From Indolivaga macrotermitis (GTDB lineage Bacteria; Bacteroidota; Bacteroidia; Bacteroidales; Dysgonomonadaceae), in assembly GCF_900128985.1 (NCBI RefSeq), contig NZ_FQUC01000003.1, positions 62,001 to 126,000 of the forward strand: a DNA stretch of 64,000 nt, written 5' to 3'. The translations under genes and the position numbers were made by a program. Position 1 is the stretch's first letter. Each line of letters starts with the position of its first letter. Positions 17,947-27,300 of this stretch are shown in pieces. The notes under the pieces were generated by a model that did not search any database, had not been told where the DNA came from, and was given only the letters and a program-made list of their open reading frames with translations.

Positions 17947-18972
17947 ATGAAAAGATTAAGTTTGATTTTATTAGTTACGCTCTTTCCTGCATTATTATTC
18001 AGTCAGAAGAAGTATAATGTTTATTCTGCAGCATTTTATAATGTCGAAAATCTATTCGATACGGTAGATGATGAAGGAGTGAATGATACGGAATTTACCC
18101 CTACAGGGAGTAAAGCTTGGACAATGGACAAATACCAGAAAAAGTTGAACAATCTGGCTTTTGTCATGAGTAAGCTGGCAAAAGAACATTGTCCCGGAGG
18201 CCCGGCCGTAATAGGTGTCGCTGAGATAGAGAACAGAGGTGTTCTGGAAGACCTTCTTAAAACGAAGGAAATGTCCGCGATGGGATACCAAATAGCGCAC
18301 TACGACTCTCCTGACCGCAGAGGTGTTGATGTAGCACTCTTATATAATCCAACATTATTTAATGTTACATCATCGAAAGCTTATCCATACAATTTACCCG
18401 ATAATCCAGGTTTTAAAACCCGGGATCAGTTACTGGTAAGTGGTACACTTGCCGGAGACCCTTTCCATGTTATAGTTGGTCACTGGCCATCAAGATATGG
18501 ATCCAAATCGAGCAGTTTGCGCGAGTTTGCAGCTTCAATAACAAAACATATTGCAGATTCTATTTACAAGGCAGATCCTGCAGCAAAAATAGTCATTATG
18601 GGAGACCTGAATGACGATCCGGTGGACAAAAGTGTGCGCGTTGTCCTTGATGCCAAGCGTAACAAGAAGGATGTTAAGCCCGGAGGCCTCTATAATACTA
18701 TGTGGGGATTTTATGATAAAGGGATCGGTTCTTTGGTATACCAAAATAAATGGAATTTGTTTGACCAGATTATTATATCTGAAAGTTTATTGGGAGACGA
18801 CAGATCTACTTTGAAATTTTGGAAAGCGGAAATATTTAACCGGGAATTCTTAATCCAGAAAGAAGGAAAAAATAAGGGATATCCATTGCGCACGTTCTCC
18901 GGCGATACATTTATAAATGGTTACAGCGATCACTTTCCTACCTTGATATACTTAGTTAAAGAAGCAGACTAA
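17947..18972 (+). CDS. Exported endonuclease/exonuclease/phosphatase family protein
   Basis: A 341-residue protein with a signal peptide (about residues 1-19, ending LLFSQ) and the EEP (DNase I-like) fold. Metal and catalytic motifs are visible: FYNVENLFD at the first strand, VAEIENRG, DRRGVDVALLY, GHWPSRYG, GDLNDDP (the conserved GDxN) and YSDHFP near the C-terminus (the conserved SDH). The family includes secreted nucleases and phosphodiesterases. It starts a three-gene run with the TonB receptor 80 bp later and the DUF5689 lipoprotein, which points to breakdown and uptake of external nucleic acid or a phosphodiester compound. Confidence 0.92.
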   Translation: MKRLSLILLVTLFPALLFSQKKYNVYSAAFYNVENLFDTVDDEGVNDTEFTPTGSKAWTMDKYQKKLNNLAFVMSKLAKEHCPGGPAVIGVAEIENRGVLEDLLKTKEMSAMGYQIAHYDSPDRRGVDVALLYNPTLFNVTSSKAYPYNLPDNPGFKTRDQLLVSGTLAGDPFHVIVGHWPSRYGSKSSSLREFAASITKHIADSIYKADPAAKIVIMGDLNDDPVDKSVRVVLDAKRNKKDVKPGGLYNTMWGFYDKGIGSLVYQNKWNLFDQIIISESLLGDDRSTLKFWKAEIFNREFLIQKEGKNKGYPLRTFSGDTFINGYSDHFPTLIYLVKEAD

Positions 18973-19052
18973 ATAAGTATATCTCTACGGAAACTTCTTA
19001 TCGATAATTAATTGTATTTGAATTAGGCTATTATGAAATAATAAATTTAAGT

Positions 19053-21764
19053 ATGAAAGGAAAACTATTATTTTTTATGACATTTCTCCTCTCTTTGTCA
19101 GGCTATGCCCAGACGGGGTTAAAGGGATATGTTATAAATTCAGTAACAAGCGATCCCGTAATAGGAGTACAGGTAACGCTACAAGGACAAAACCGATCGG
19201 TGACTACCGATGCCAAAGGTGAGTTCCTTTTTCAGTCTATCGCGGCTGGTGAGGATATCTTAGCATTCAATTCTCCCGGCATTAATGCTAAAGTACAAAA
19301 AGTGAATATTCTGGCGAATAGAATTAACGAAGTGGGAGATGTAAGAGTAGATGTTATAGAATTTGCTCATAACACGGCTTTGATCGGTACAATCGACGCT
19401 GATATTCTGGGAGACGACGATGATGCTTCTCAGGAAATCAGTTCGACCGTGATTCTTTCTAATGATGTGTATTTAAAACAAGTTGCATATCAGCTTTCGC
19501 CCGGAAGGTTTAAAGCCAGAGGCTATAATCAGATATATGAACAGACATATATCAATGGTGTCACTTTCAATGATCAGAACAGGGGAGTTTTTAATTATGC
19601 AGCTATTGGTGCGCTGAATGACCTTACCCGCAACGGAAATGTTGTTAACTATAACAATGTAAATGATTTTACCTTCGGGTCTATCGGAGGAACAACCGAT
19701 ATAAATATGCGTGCAAGTAATTACGCTAAGGGTGGAAAAGTTACTCTATCGTATACTAACCGTAATTATTACCTGAGAGGAATGGCTAGTTATTCAACAG
19801 GCTTGATGGATAACGGATGGGCTGTAACAGGTGCGGTCGGAGGACGTTATTCCGACGAGGGTAATGTCGACGGAACGTTTTATCGTAATATATCGTATGC
19901 CTTAGCCGTTGAAAAACAATTGGACGGAGGACGACACAGTATATCTCTGACAACATTCGGGTCTCCTGTGCAAAGAGGTCAACAAGGGGCTTCTTTTCAG
20001 GAAGTATATAACCTCGTGGGAGATAATTTATACAACCCTAACTGGGGATATCAGGATGGGAAGAAACGTAATGCAAGAGTTGTAAAAGCGTATGATCCGA
20101 CAGTAATCTTATCTCATATCTGGCAGATTAATGATAAAACGAATTTAACTACGGGTATAGGTACCCATTATGGAAGATATGGAGGTACTGCCTTAAACTG
20201 GTATAATGCGCCTGATCCACGTCCAGACTACTACAGGTATTTGCCTTCGTATTACGCCGATTCGGAAGATATTTATAATAAATATACAGACCTTTGGAGA
20301 AGTAATAACACATCAGTTACTCAAATCAATTGGGACGAACTTTACCATATCAATGCTTTAGCAGCCCGCGAAGGTCAGGAATCTGCCCTGTACATGGTAG
20401 AAGAACGTAGAAGCGACCTTTTCGAAACTTCTCTAAATTCGGTATTAAATACCATAATAGGACGGAACCATAAATTGACGGCAGGCATTGGACTGCGTCA
20501 TTCACGTTCGAAACAATTTAAAACGGTTGACGACTTACTTGGCGCGGCATATGTGCTTGACATAGATAAGTTTGCAGAAAGGGATTTTCCGGGAGATGGG
20601 CAGACTATCCAAAATGATCTGAATAATCCGAATAAAAAAGCTAAAGAAGGTGATGTATTCGGATATGATTTCAGATTGAATATTAACTCGGCAAATGTAT
20701 GGGTACAAAATCAATATACTACCCGGAAGATTGATTTCTACTATGGAACAAAACTGTCATATACTGATTTCTATAGAGATGGTAAAATGAAAAATGGACG
20801 TTATCCTACTTCTTCATACGGAAAAGGTAAGACTCATACATTTATTGACTATGGCTTGAAAGCAGGGCTGACATACAAAATATCAGGTCGTCATTTCCTC
20901 ACAGGTAATATTAGTTACCAGACGGAAGCACCACTTCCTAATGTAGCATATATATCGCCTCGTATTACAGATAACACTGTTGATCTGGAAAGTGGAAAGG
21001 TTTTATCTATGGATATCAATTATATATTCTCTTTGCCTTCATTGTCGGGACGTATTGCTGTATTCCAAACCAATTTCTATGATCAGATGAAACGTTCCAG
21101 CTATTACCATGATGCAGAACGTACATTTGTAAATCATGTATTAACAGGCATGAATCAGGTTCACAGAGGTTTTGAGTTAGGATTAGATTATAAAATAAAT
21201 AACAACTGGGGAGTAAATTTTGCCGGAACAGTTGCTCAATATTACTACAGTAACAATCCTGATGGAACGATCAGTTATGAAAATGGTAAGGAAGTTGATG
21301 TTGAAGAAAAGGTATATCTGAATGATTATTATATCGGAGGCACCCCTCAAATTGCCGGAACTATTGGTGTTTCGTATTTCTATGATTTTTGGTTCCTTAA
21401 TTTGAATCTAAATGGATTTGCTCAAAATTATGTAGATATTGCTCCTATCAGACGTTTAGCATCTAGTTATGCAGGTATCACACCGGGAACAGATGAGTAC
21501 GATGCTTATAAACACTTGACCGGTCAGGAAAGATATGGTAGTGCTGCAACTTTAGATTTTTCTATAGGTAAAATATTATACTTACCTAATAAGCACTCTA
21601 TTAATTTTAATCTTTCTTTCAATAATATCTTGAACCGCAAGAATATTAAAACCGGAGGATACGAACAAGGACGTATGGATGTAACTAGCGCAAACAAGTT
21701 CCCTTCTAAATATTATTATATGCAAGGATTTAATTGCTTCTTAAACACAAGCTATAAATTCTAA
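19053..21764 (+). CDS. TonB-dependent outer-membrane receptor with carboxypeptidase-like domain
   Basis: A 903-residue receptor with a signal peptide (about residues 1-20), an N-terminal carboxypeptidase regulatory-like domain (GLKGYVINSVTSDPVIGVQ, to about residue 100), a plug domain and a C-terminal beta-barrel rich in alternating aromatic strands and ending in Phe. It is shorter than most SusC-type proteins, and no SusD partner is encoded; the partner is instead the DUF5689 lipoprotein 51 bp downstream. It probably imports products released by the neighbouring nucleases, energised by TonB-ExbBD. The substrate is inferred from context only. Confidence 0.9.
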   Translation: MKGKLLFFMTFLLSLSGYAQTGLKGYVINSVTSDPVIGVQVTLQGQNRSVTTDAKGEFLFQSIAAGEDILAFNSPGINAKVQKVNILANRINEVGDVRVDVIEFAHNTALIGTIDADILGDDDDASQEISSTVILSNDVYLKQVAYQLSPGRFKARGYNQIYEQTYINGVTFNDQNRGVFNYAAIGALNDLTRNGNVVNYNNVNDFTFGSIGGTTDINMRASNYAKGGKVTLSYTNRNYYLRGMASYSTGLMDNGWAVTGAVGGRYSDEGNVDGTFYRNISYALAVEKQLDGGRHSISLTTFGSPVQRGQQGASFQEVYNLVGDNLYNPNWGYQDGKKRNARVVKAYDPTVILSHIWQINDKTNLTTGIGTHYGRYGGTALNWYNAPDPRPDYYRYLPSYYADSEDIYNKYTDLWRSNNTSVTQINWDELYHINALAAREGQESALYMVEERRSDLFETSLNSVLNTIIGRNHKLTAGIGLRHSRSKQFKTVDDLLGAAYVLDIDKFAERDFPGDGQTIQNDLNNPNKKAKEGDVFGYDFRLNINSANVWVQNQYTTRKIDFYYGTKLSYTDFYRDGKMKNGRYPTSSYGKGKTHTFIDYGLKAGLTYKISGRHFLTGNISYQTEAPLPNVAYISPRITDNTVDLESGKVLSMDINYIFSLPSLSGRIAVFQTNFYDQMKRSSYYHDAERTFVNHVLTGMNQVHRGFELGLDYKINNNWGVNFAGTVAQYYYSNNPDGTISYENGKEVDVEEKVYLNDYYIGGTPQIAGTIGVSYFYDFWFLNLNLNGFAQNYVDIAPIRRLASSYAGITPGTDEYDAYKHLTGQERYGSAATLDFSIGKILYLPNKHSINFNLSFNNILNRKNIKTGGYEQGRMDVTSANKFPSKYYYMQGFNCFLNTSYKF

Positions 21765-21815
21765 GTAGAGGATATTTTAATTTCTAATAAAGAGAAACAA
21801 TAAAAAATACACGAT

Positions 21816-23765
21816 ATGAAAACGTTAAAAAGATTATCTTATCTGTTACTAATTGCAATACTAGCAACAGTAACATCGTGCGAACGTGACTATGACGCCC
21901 CACCGTTAAACATGCCTGAGTATACAGGTGATGCCCCTAATATTACAATTGCAGGACTAAAAGAAAAGTATGCAAGTGTTACATCAAGTTCTCCACAATT
22001 AATAGAAGAGTCATTGATTCTTCAAGCCCGTGTTGGAGGAAATGATATTTCGGGTAATATATATAAGCAGGTTATTATTCAGGATGCTACAGGAGGGATA
22101 TCTATTGGCGTTGACCAGAATAGTATCTATACTACATATAGAGTAGGACAAGAAATATTTATAGACCTTAAAAATTTATATATTGTAAATTATGGAGGAG
22201 AACTCCAGATAGGTTATGGAACTACTCAGGCAAACCGTATCCCTTGGGAAAACTTCAAAGATCAGGCTCATCTGAATGGATGGCCCGATTCTACACAGGT
22301 TGCGCCAAAGGTTGTAGCTATAAAAGATCTCAACGTTACAATGAACAATACTGTTGTTCAGTTAGATAATGTATACTTTGTGAATGGAGGTAAAACTACA
22401 TTTGCGGTAAATGATGCTACAACCAGCCAGACATTAAAAGATGCAGATGGAAATTCTATTGATGTAAGAACCAGTTCATATTCTAATTTTGCAAACGATC
22501 TTTTACCATCAGGCACCGGAACCCTTATCGGTGTATTGGGACGTTATAATGGAAACTGGCAATTTACAATCAGAAGTACAGCCGATATCAAAGATTTTGG
22601 AGGAGAAACACCTACGACGCCGGAAGGAACAGGTACGGGTACAAAAGAAGATCCGTATGATATTACAAATGCGATTGCAAAACAAGGCGAAAATGATGTT
22701 TGGGTGAAAGGTTATATTGTAGGAGCAGTTCCGGCAGCTGTATTGAATGAAGCAGAGTTTACGGCACCATTTACAAGCCAGTCTAACCTGTTGATTGCAG
22801 CAAGTGCCGATGAGACCGATCCTACTAAATGTTTCCCTATTCAGTTAGTATATAATACCGATCCTCGGAATATTAACCTGAATCAGAATCCGGATAACAA
22901 AGGAAAAGAAGTATTGTTGAGAGGTAATCTTACTACATATTTTGGTGTTGCGGCAATGAAAGAAACATCCGAATATGTATTGGAAGGAGGTTCAACAACA
23001 CCAGAACCGGAACCAGGCACCGGAACGGGTACTAAAGATGATCCGTATGACTTGGCTAATGCTATTGCAAAACAAGGCGAGACCGGTATGTGGATCAAAG
23101 CCTATATTGTAGGGGCAGTCCCTGCGGCTGTATTGGCAGAAGCAGAGTTTACAGCACCGTTTACAAGTCAATCTAATATATTGGTTGCAGCAACACCAAA
23201 TGAAACAGATCCTACTAAGTGTTTCCCTATACAATTAAAATCAGGTAGTGATGTTCGAACTAATTTAAACCTGAATCAGAATCCGGGTATGTTAGGAAAA
23301 GAGGTAAAACTATATGGTGATCTGACAACATATTTTAATGTTCCCGGATTGAAAGAGACATCTGATTTCGAAGTTGAAGGTGGTACTGATCCTACACCGG
23401 GAGATAACGACGGAACCAAAGAAAAACCATATACAGTTAGTGAATATGTAGCTTTGGAATCGGGTACAGATATTTGGGTCGAAGCTTATATTGTAGGAAA
23501 TGTTCCCGGATCTAAGCTCGAAGAGGCTTTATTCGTAGCTCCGTTCGGAAGTAATACTAATATTCTTATTGCCGATTCTCCAACTGAAACGGATGTAACA
23601 AAATGTGTTCCGGTACAGTTACCTGCTAGCCCTGCTAGTTTGAGACAAGACTTAGGTTTGGTTAGCAAACCCGAAGTACTAGGCAGTAAGGTTAAGCTGA
23701 AAGGAAATACAGGAGCTTATTTTACAGTTCCGGGGTTAAGAGGTGTAAGCGAATATGAGTTCTAA
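21816..23765 (+). CDS. DUF5689 lipoprotein with three tandem OB-fold-like (DUF6359) repeats
   Basis: A 649-residue lipoprotein (lipobox TVTSCERDYD, Cys near residue 22). The first about 230 residues match the DUF5689 type, an OB-like domain common in Bacteroidota surface nucleases. Three homologous repeats of about 125 residues follow, separated by Pro/Gly/Thr linkers; each begins with GTGTGTK(E/D)DPYD or a variant and contains (V/I)K(G/A)YIVGAVPAAVL and FTAPFTSQSN. The third repeat is the most diverged. OB-folds often bind single-stranded nucleic acid, so this looks like the surface binding partner of the TonB receptor just upstream. A terminator follows. Confidence 0.82.
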   Translation: MKTLKRLSYLLLIAILATVTSCERDYDAPPLNMPEYTGDAPNITIAGLKEKYASVTSSSPQLIEESLILQARVGGNDISGNIYKQVIIQDATGGISIGVDQNSIYTTYRVGQEIFIDLKNLYIVNYGGELQIGYGTTQANRIPWENFKDQAHLNGWPDSTQVAPKVVAIKDLNVTMNNTVVQLDNVYFVNGGKTTFAVNDATTSQTLKDADGNSIDVRTSSYSNFANDLLPSGTGTLIGVLGRYNGNWQFTIRSTADIKDFGGETPTTPEGTGTGTKEDPYDITNAIAKQGENDVWVKGYIVGAVPAAVLNEAEFTAPFTSQSNLLIAASADETDPTKCFPIQLVYNTDPRNINLNQNPDNKGKEVLLRGNLTTYFGVAAMKETSEYVLEGGSTTPEPEPGTGTGTKDDPYDLANAIAKQGETGMWIKAYIVGAVPAAVLAEAEFTAPFTSQSNILVAATPNETDPTKCFPIQLKSGSDVRTNLNLNQNPGMLGKEVKLYGDLTTYFNVPGLKETSDFEVEGGTDPTPGDNDGTKEKPYTVSEYVALESGTDIWVEAYIVGNVPGSKLEEALFVAPFGSNTNILIADSPTETDVTKCVPVQLPASPASLRQDLGLVSKPEVLGSKVKLKGNTGAYFTVPGLRGVSEYEF

Positions 23766-23814
23766 CTAAAAGAATTAAACTGAGAACTTAAAACATCTTA
23801 TTATATTATCAGAG

Positions 23815-23851
23815 AATGGCAGTATGGAGTAATCTATACTGCTGTTTTTTT
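23815..23851 (+). terminator. Terminator of the nuclease-receptor operon
   Basis: Stem GCAGTAT / ATACTGC (23819-23825, 23836-23842) followed by GTTTTTTTAT. Confidence 0.8.
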
Positions 23852-23938
23852 ATAATGCGCATCAGTAGTTGAAGACATTCTATCTTTTGCTGTAATGATC
23901 TTTATAGTAAGGTTACAGTAAGGTAACATTAACTAAGC

Positions 23939-24090
23939 AAAGGTGACATTCGGCTATTGCCTGAGTGTCACTTTTGTTACTTTTCTATTTCGTTTTAAAT
24001 CAACCAGATACCATTAAAAAAGGTGACAAAGGTGACAAAAGTGACACCATTTTTGAATCTATTTTTTTTAAATTTTCTACTTTCAGTTTA
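23939..24090. repeat. Dispersed hairpin/iteron-like element, copy A
   Basis: Left arm TGTCACTTTTGTTACTTTT (23966-23984) is nearly the reverse complement of AAAGGTGACAAAAGTGACA (24028-24046). The right arm is part of three tandem 9-bp units (AAAGGTGAC, AAAGGTGAC, AAAAGTGAC; 24020-24046). The same layout recurs at 36465-36627. A 61-codon frame over it (23965-24150) is produced by the repeat and is not a gene. The rest of the gap (24091-24374) has no recognisable feature. Confidence 0.75.
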
Positions 24091-24374
24091 CTCTGTTCCA
24101 ATATGTCAAAGGTCTCTTTGGTAATAGATAAAAATAAAAGGGATTTATAATTGAGAGAAGTCCTTTGAGCATTGTTTATTTACTAAAACGTGCTTTTAGT
24201 TGACGGGCGTAAGCAAAACCTTGCGTAAGTGTAAGAGTGTTTTTTTAGCTTTAGCTACTGATTCGCATTAATAAGTTTAAAAAGAAATAGAACCGGTTTG
24301 AATTTGCTATTTCCGGCAAAAAAAAGTATCATTGTACTGCTATACCTTAATTATACTATTTTGATTGTCATCAC

Positions 24375-27300
24375 ATGACAAAGCCTTTAAAATGTGCCTT
24401 TTATGTCTTCGTAATGTGTCTGTGCTTCACCATCCGGGCACAACATATTCCTATATTCACACAATATACGCCCGAAGACGGGCTTGAGCAGAGAACTATC
24501 CGTAAGATAATACAGGATCAGAAAGGGTTCATATGGCTGGCTACATGGGATGGACTATCCCGGTTTGACGGGCATACATTCCAGAATTATAAAAATACGA
24601 TCAGTTCATTTGAGCCGTCTTTTATAAGTAACAGAATAAGCTTTATAGCCGAAGATGCCTTTGGATGTATCTGGGCTCTGGGTTACGATAAACGTATCTC
24701 TCGGTTCAATCCGAATACAGACCGTTTGACTCCTGTTCTGGAAAACGATTGGCAGGTAAGGCGTTTCTTTACCCTGTCTAACGGACATACATGGGTGGTA
24801 ACCGAAAATCAGGGATTATTACTAATGAAAACCGATAAAGAGGATTACTCTTTACATAATGAAAATATATCCCAAAAAGCAAATATCCCTTTTACGACTA
24901 ATGTAAATTTGATTTTTCTTGATAAGAATCAAAAGGAATGGATCTTAACCGAAAAAGGAATCTATACATATTCCGAAGATAAGTCGGTGTACATACCATT
25001 TGTACAGGGGCAGGTATTTACCGATGCGCAAGAGACATCCGGATTTATATACTTCAGTTCGGAATCAGGTCAAATATGGAAGTACAATAAAAGCACCCAA
25101 ACTTACGAGATCATTCAACTTCCGGTAAAGAACCGGATTAATACATTACGTCTTATCGATTCCGGGTTATTGTTTTGTGGTACAGGGGCGAACGGATTTT
25201 TCTTATTGTCGGCAGATGAGAAACATATGCGCCATTATAATACATCTACATCTAAAGGTATGCCGGACAATATTATAAGAGATGTATATGTAGATAAAAA
25301 AGGGGAAGTCTGGATAAGGCAGGAAAGTACCGGCGTAACGCATCTCGACCCCAAGACCGGACTTATAACCCATTTTGTATTAAAGGACAAATCAGGGAAT
25401 TCCATTACGGGAAGCCATCAGGAGCAAATTATAGTAGAAGACGACTCAGGTAATCTCTATGTTCATCCTAGCGGAGGTGGATTTGCTTATTATGATAGGC
25501 TAACTCATAAACTTGTACCGGTATATAACAAACAGCTGATTGACGGATGGCACGAGTCTGATATGATTATGGATATCTATCAGGACAGGCAAGGGAACAT
25601 TTGGATTAGCTCTTTCAAAAATGGACTGGAAAAGATAACTTTTAAACAAAAGCAGTTCAATTTATATTCTTCTCCCGACTTCCGTTCGGAACAAGTCGAT
25701 ACCCGTGCAGTTTATATCGATAAGGATAACCGTTTATGGTTTGGCTCTAAATATATGGGAGTTGGTATTTACAGTGCCGAGCGGAAATTTTTGGGATACC
25801 TTCAGGCTGATGGTACTCTTTCTAAATCAGGAAGTGATTTTCGAATAATGGCATATTCAATAACACAGGATCATGAAGGAACTATCTGGATAGGAACTAA
25901 AAAATCGGGTGTTATCTCAGCACAGCCCAATGATAAGGCTGTTACATTTAAATTAAAACATTTCCGGTTCAAGAGAGACGATATTTACAGTATAAGTAAC
26001 GATGATGTATGGCAAATCTATGAAGATAGCCATAAACGGCTCTGGTTTACTACTTGGGATGGAGGTATTAATTATTTAGATCGCAGGGAAAATGAAACAT
26101 ATCGTTTTATAAATTATCGCAATCAACTGAAAAATTATCCGATACAGACATGTGGAAGAGCCAGGTCAATTACAACCGATAACAAAGGTAATCTATGGAT
26201 TGCGACAGCCGACGGCTTATTGGTTTTTGACGAAAACTTTACAGATCCGTCAAAAGTGTTTTTCAAACAGATCAAACATATTCCCAACGACCGCAATAGT
26301 CTAAACAATAATGATATCCAATATTTATACCTGACTACCCGCCGGGAACTTTATATTGCAACATTCGGTGGTGGTATGAATAAACTGATATCTTATAATA
26401 ATGGTGTAGCCCGTTTTAAATCATATACGAAGGAAGACGGATTGCTTTCCAATATCTTACTTTCGATGATAGAGGACAGAAAGGGTAATATCTGGATATC
26501 TATGGTAGAAGGGCTCAGTAAGTTTTTGCCCGAAAAGGAGTCGTTCGAAAACTATACGGAAAGGGAATTTCTCGAATCAATACGCTTCAATGATGGAGCG
26601 GGCTGTTATTCGGAGGCGGATAATCTTTTGCTATTTAATACAGCAGAAGGGTTATTGTCTTTTGATCCCAATGAAGTGCGCAAGCCCGGCTATATACCTC
26701 CTATTGTATTTACCCGGTTACAAATGGGGAACTATCAGGTAATGCCCGGAGACAGTACAGGTATTTTACAAACCAATGTGAACGATACCGGACAAATAAC
26801 TCTAATTCATTCCCAAAATTCTTTCAGTATCCATTTTGCAGCATTGGATATGACAGACCCTCAGAACATTTCTTATGCGTATCGTTTACGGGGATTTGAG
26901 GATAACTGGCATCAATCGGATAAAAATTATATTGCTAATTATACGAATATACCCAAAGGAGATTATGTATTTGAGGTACGGTCAACTAACAGTGACGGCA
27001 TTTGGGTTGATAATGTCCGCCAGCTTCCTGTAAAGGTATTACCGTCGTTTTGGGAGTCTAATTGGGGGATATTACTGTATATAGTGATCGGTATAACCAT
27101 TTTGTCCGGACTTTTTATTTACTACCGGTTAAGGCAAAAGGTAAAGCTGGAACAAAAACTGTCAGAATTGAAACTGCAATTTTTTACAAATATTTCGCAC
27201 GAATTACGAACACCTTTGACTTTGATTTCCGCTCCCGTAAAAAATGTATTGGAACAGGATAATTTGCACCCCGATGTTCGTAATCAATTACAATTAGTAG

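Noticed and set aside
23965-24150. A 61-codon frame over hairpin element A
   Set aside because: The Lys-Gly-Asp repeats in it come from the GTGACAAA DNA repeat itself; it is not conserved protein sequence.
23765-24375. Possibility of a CRISPR array from the GTGACAAA repeats
   Set aside because: The units are 9 bp and directly adjacent, without spacers, and no cas genes are present.
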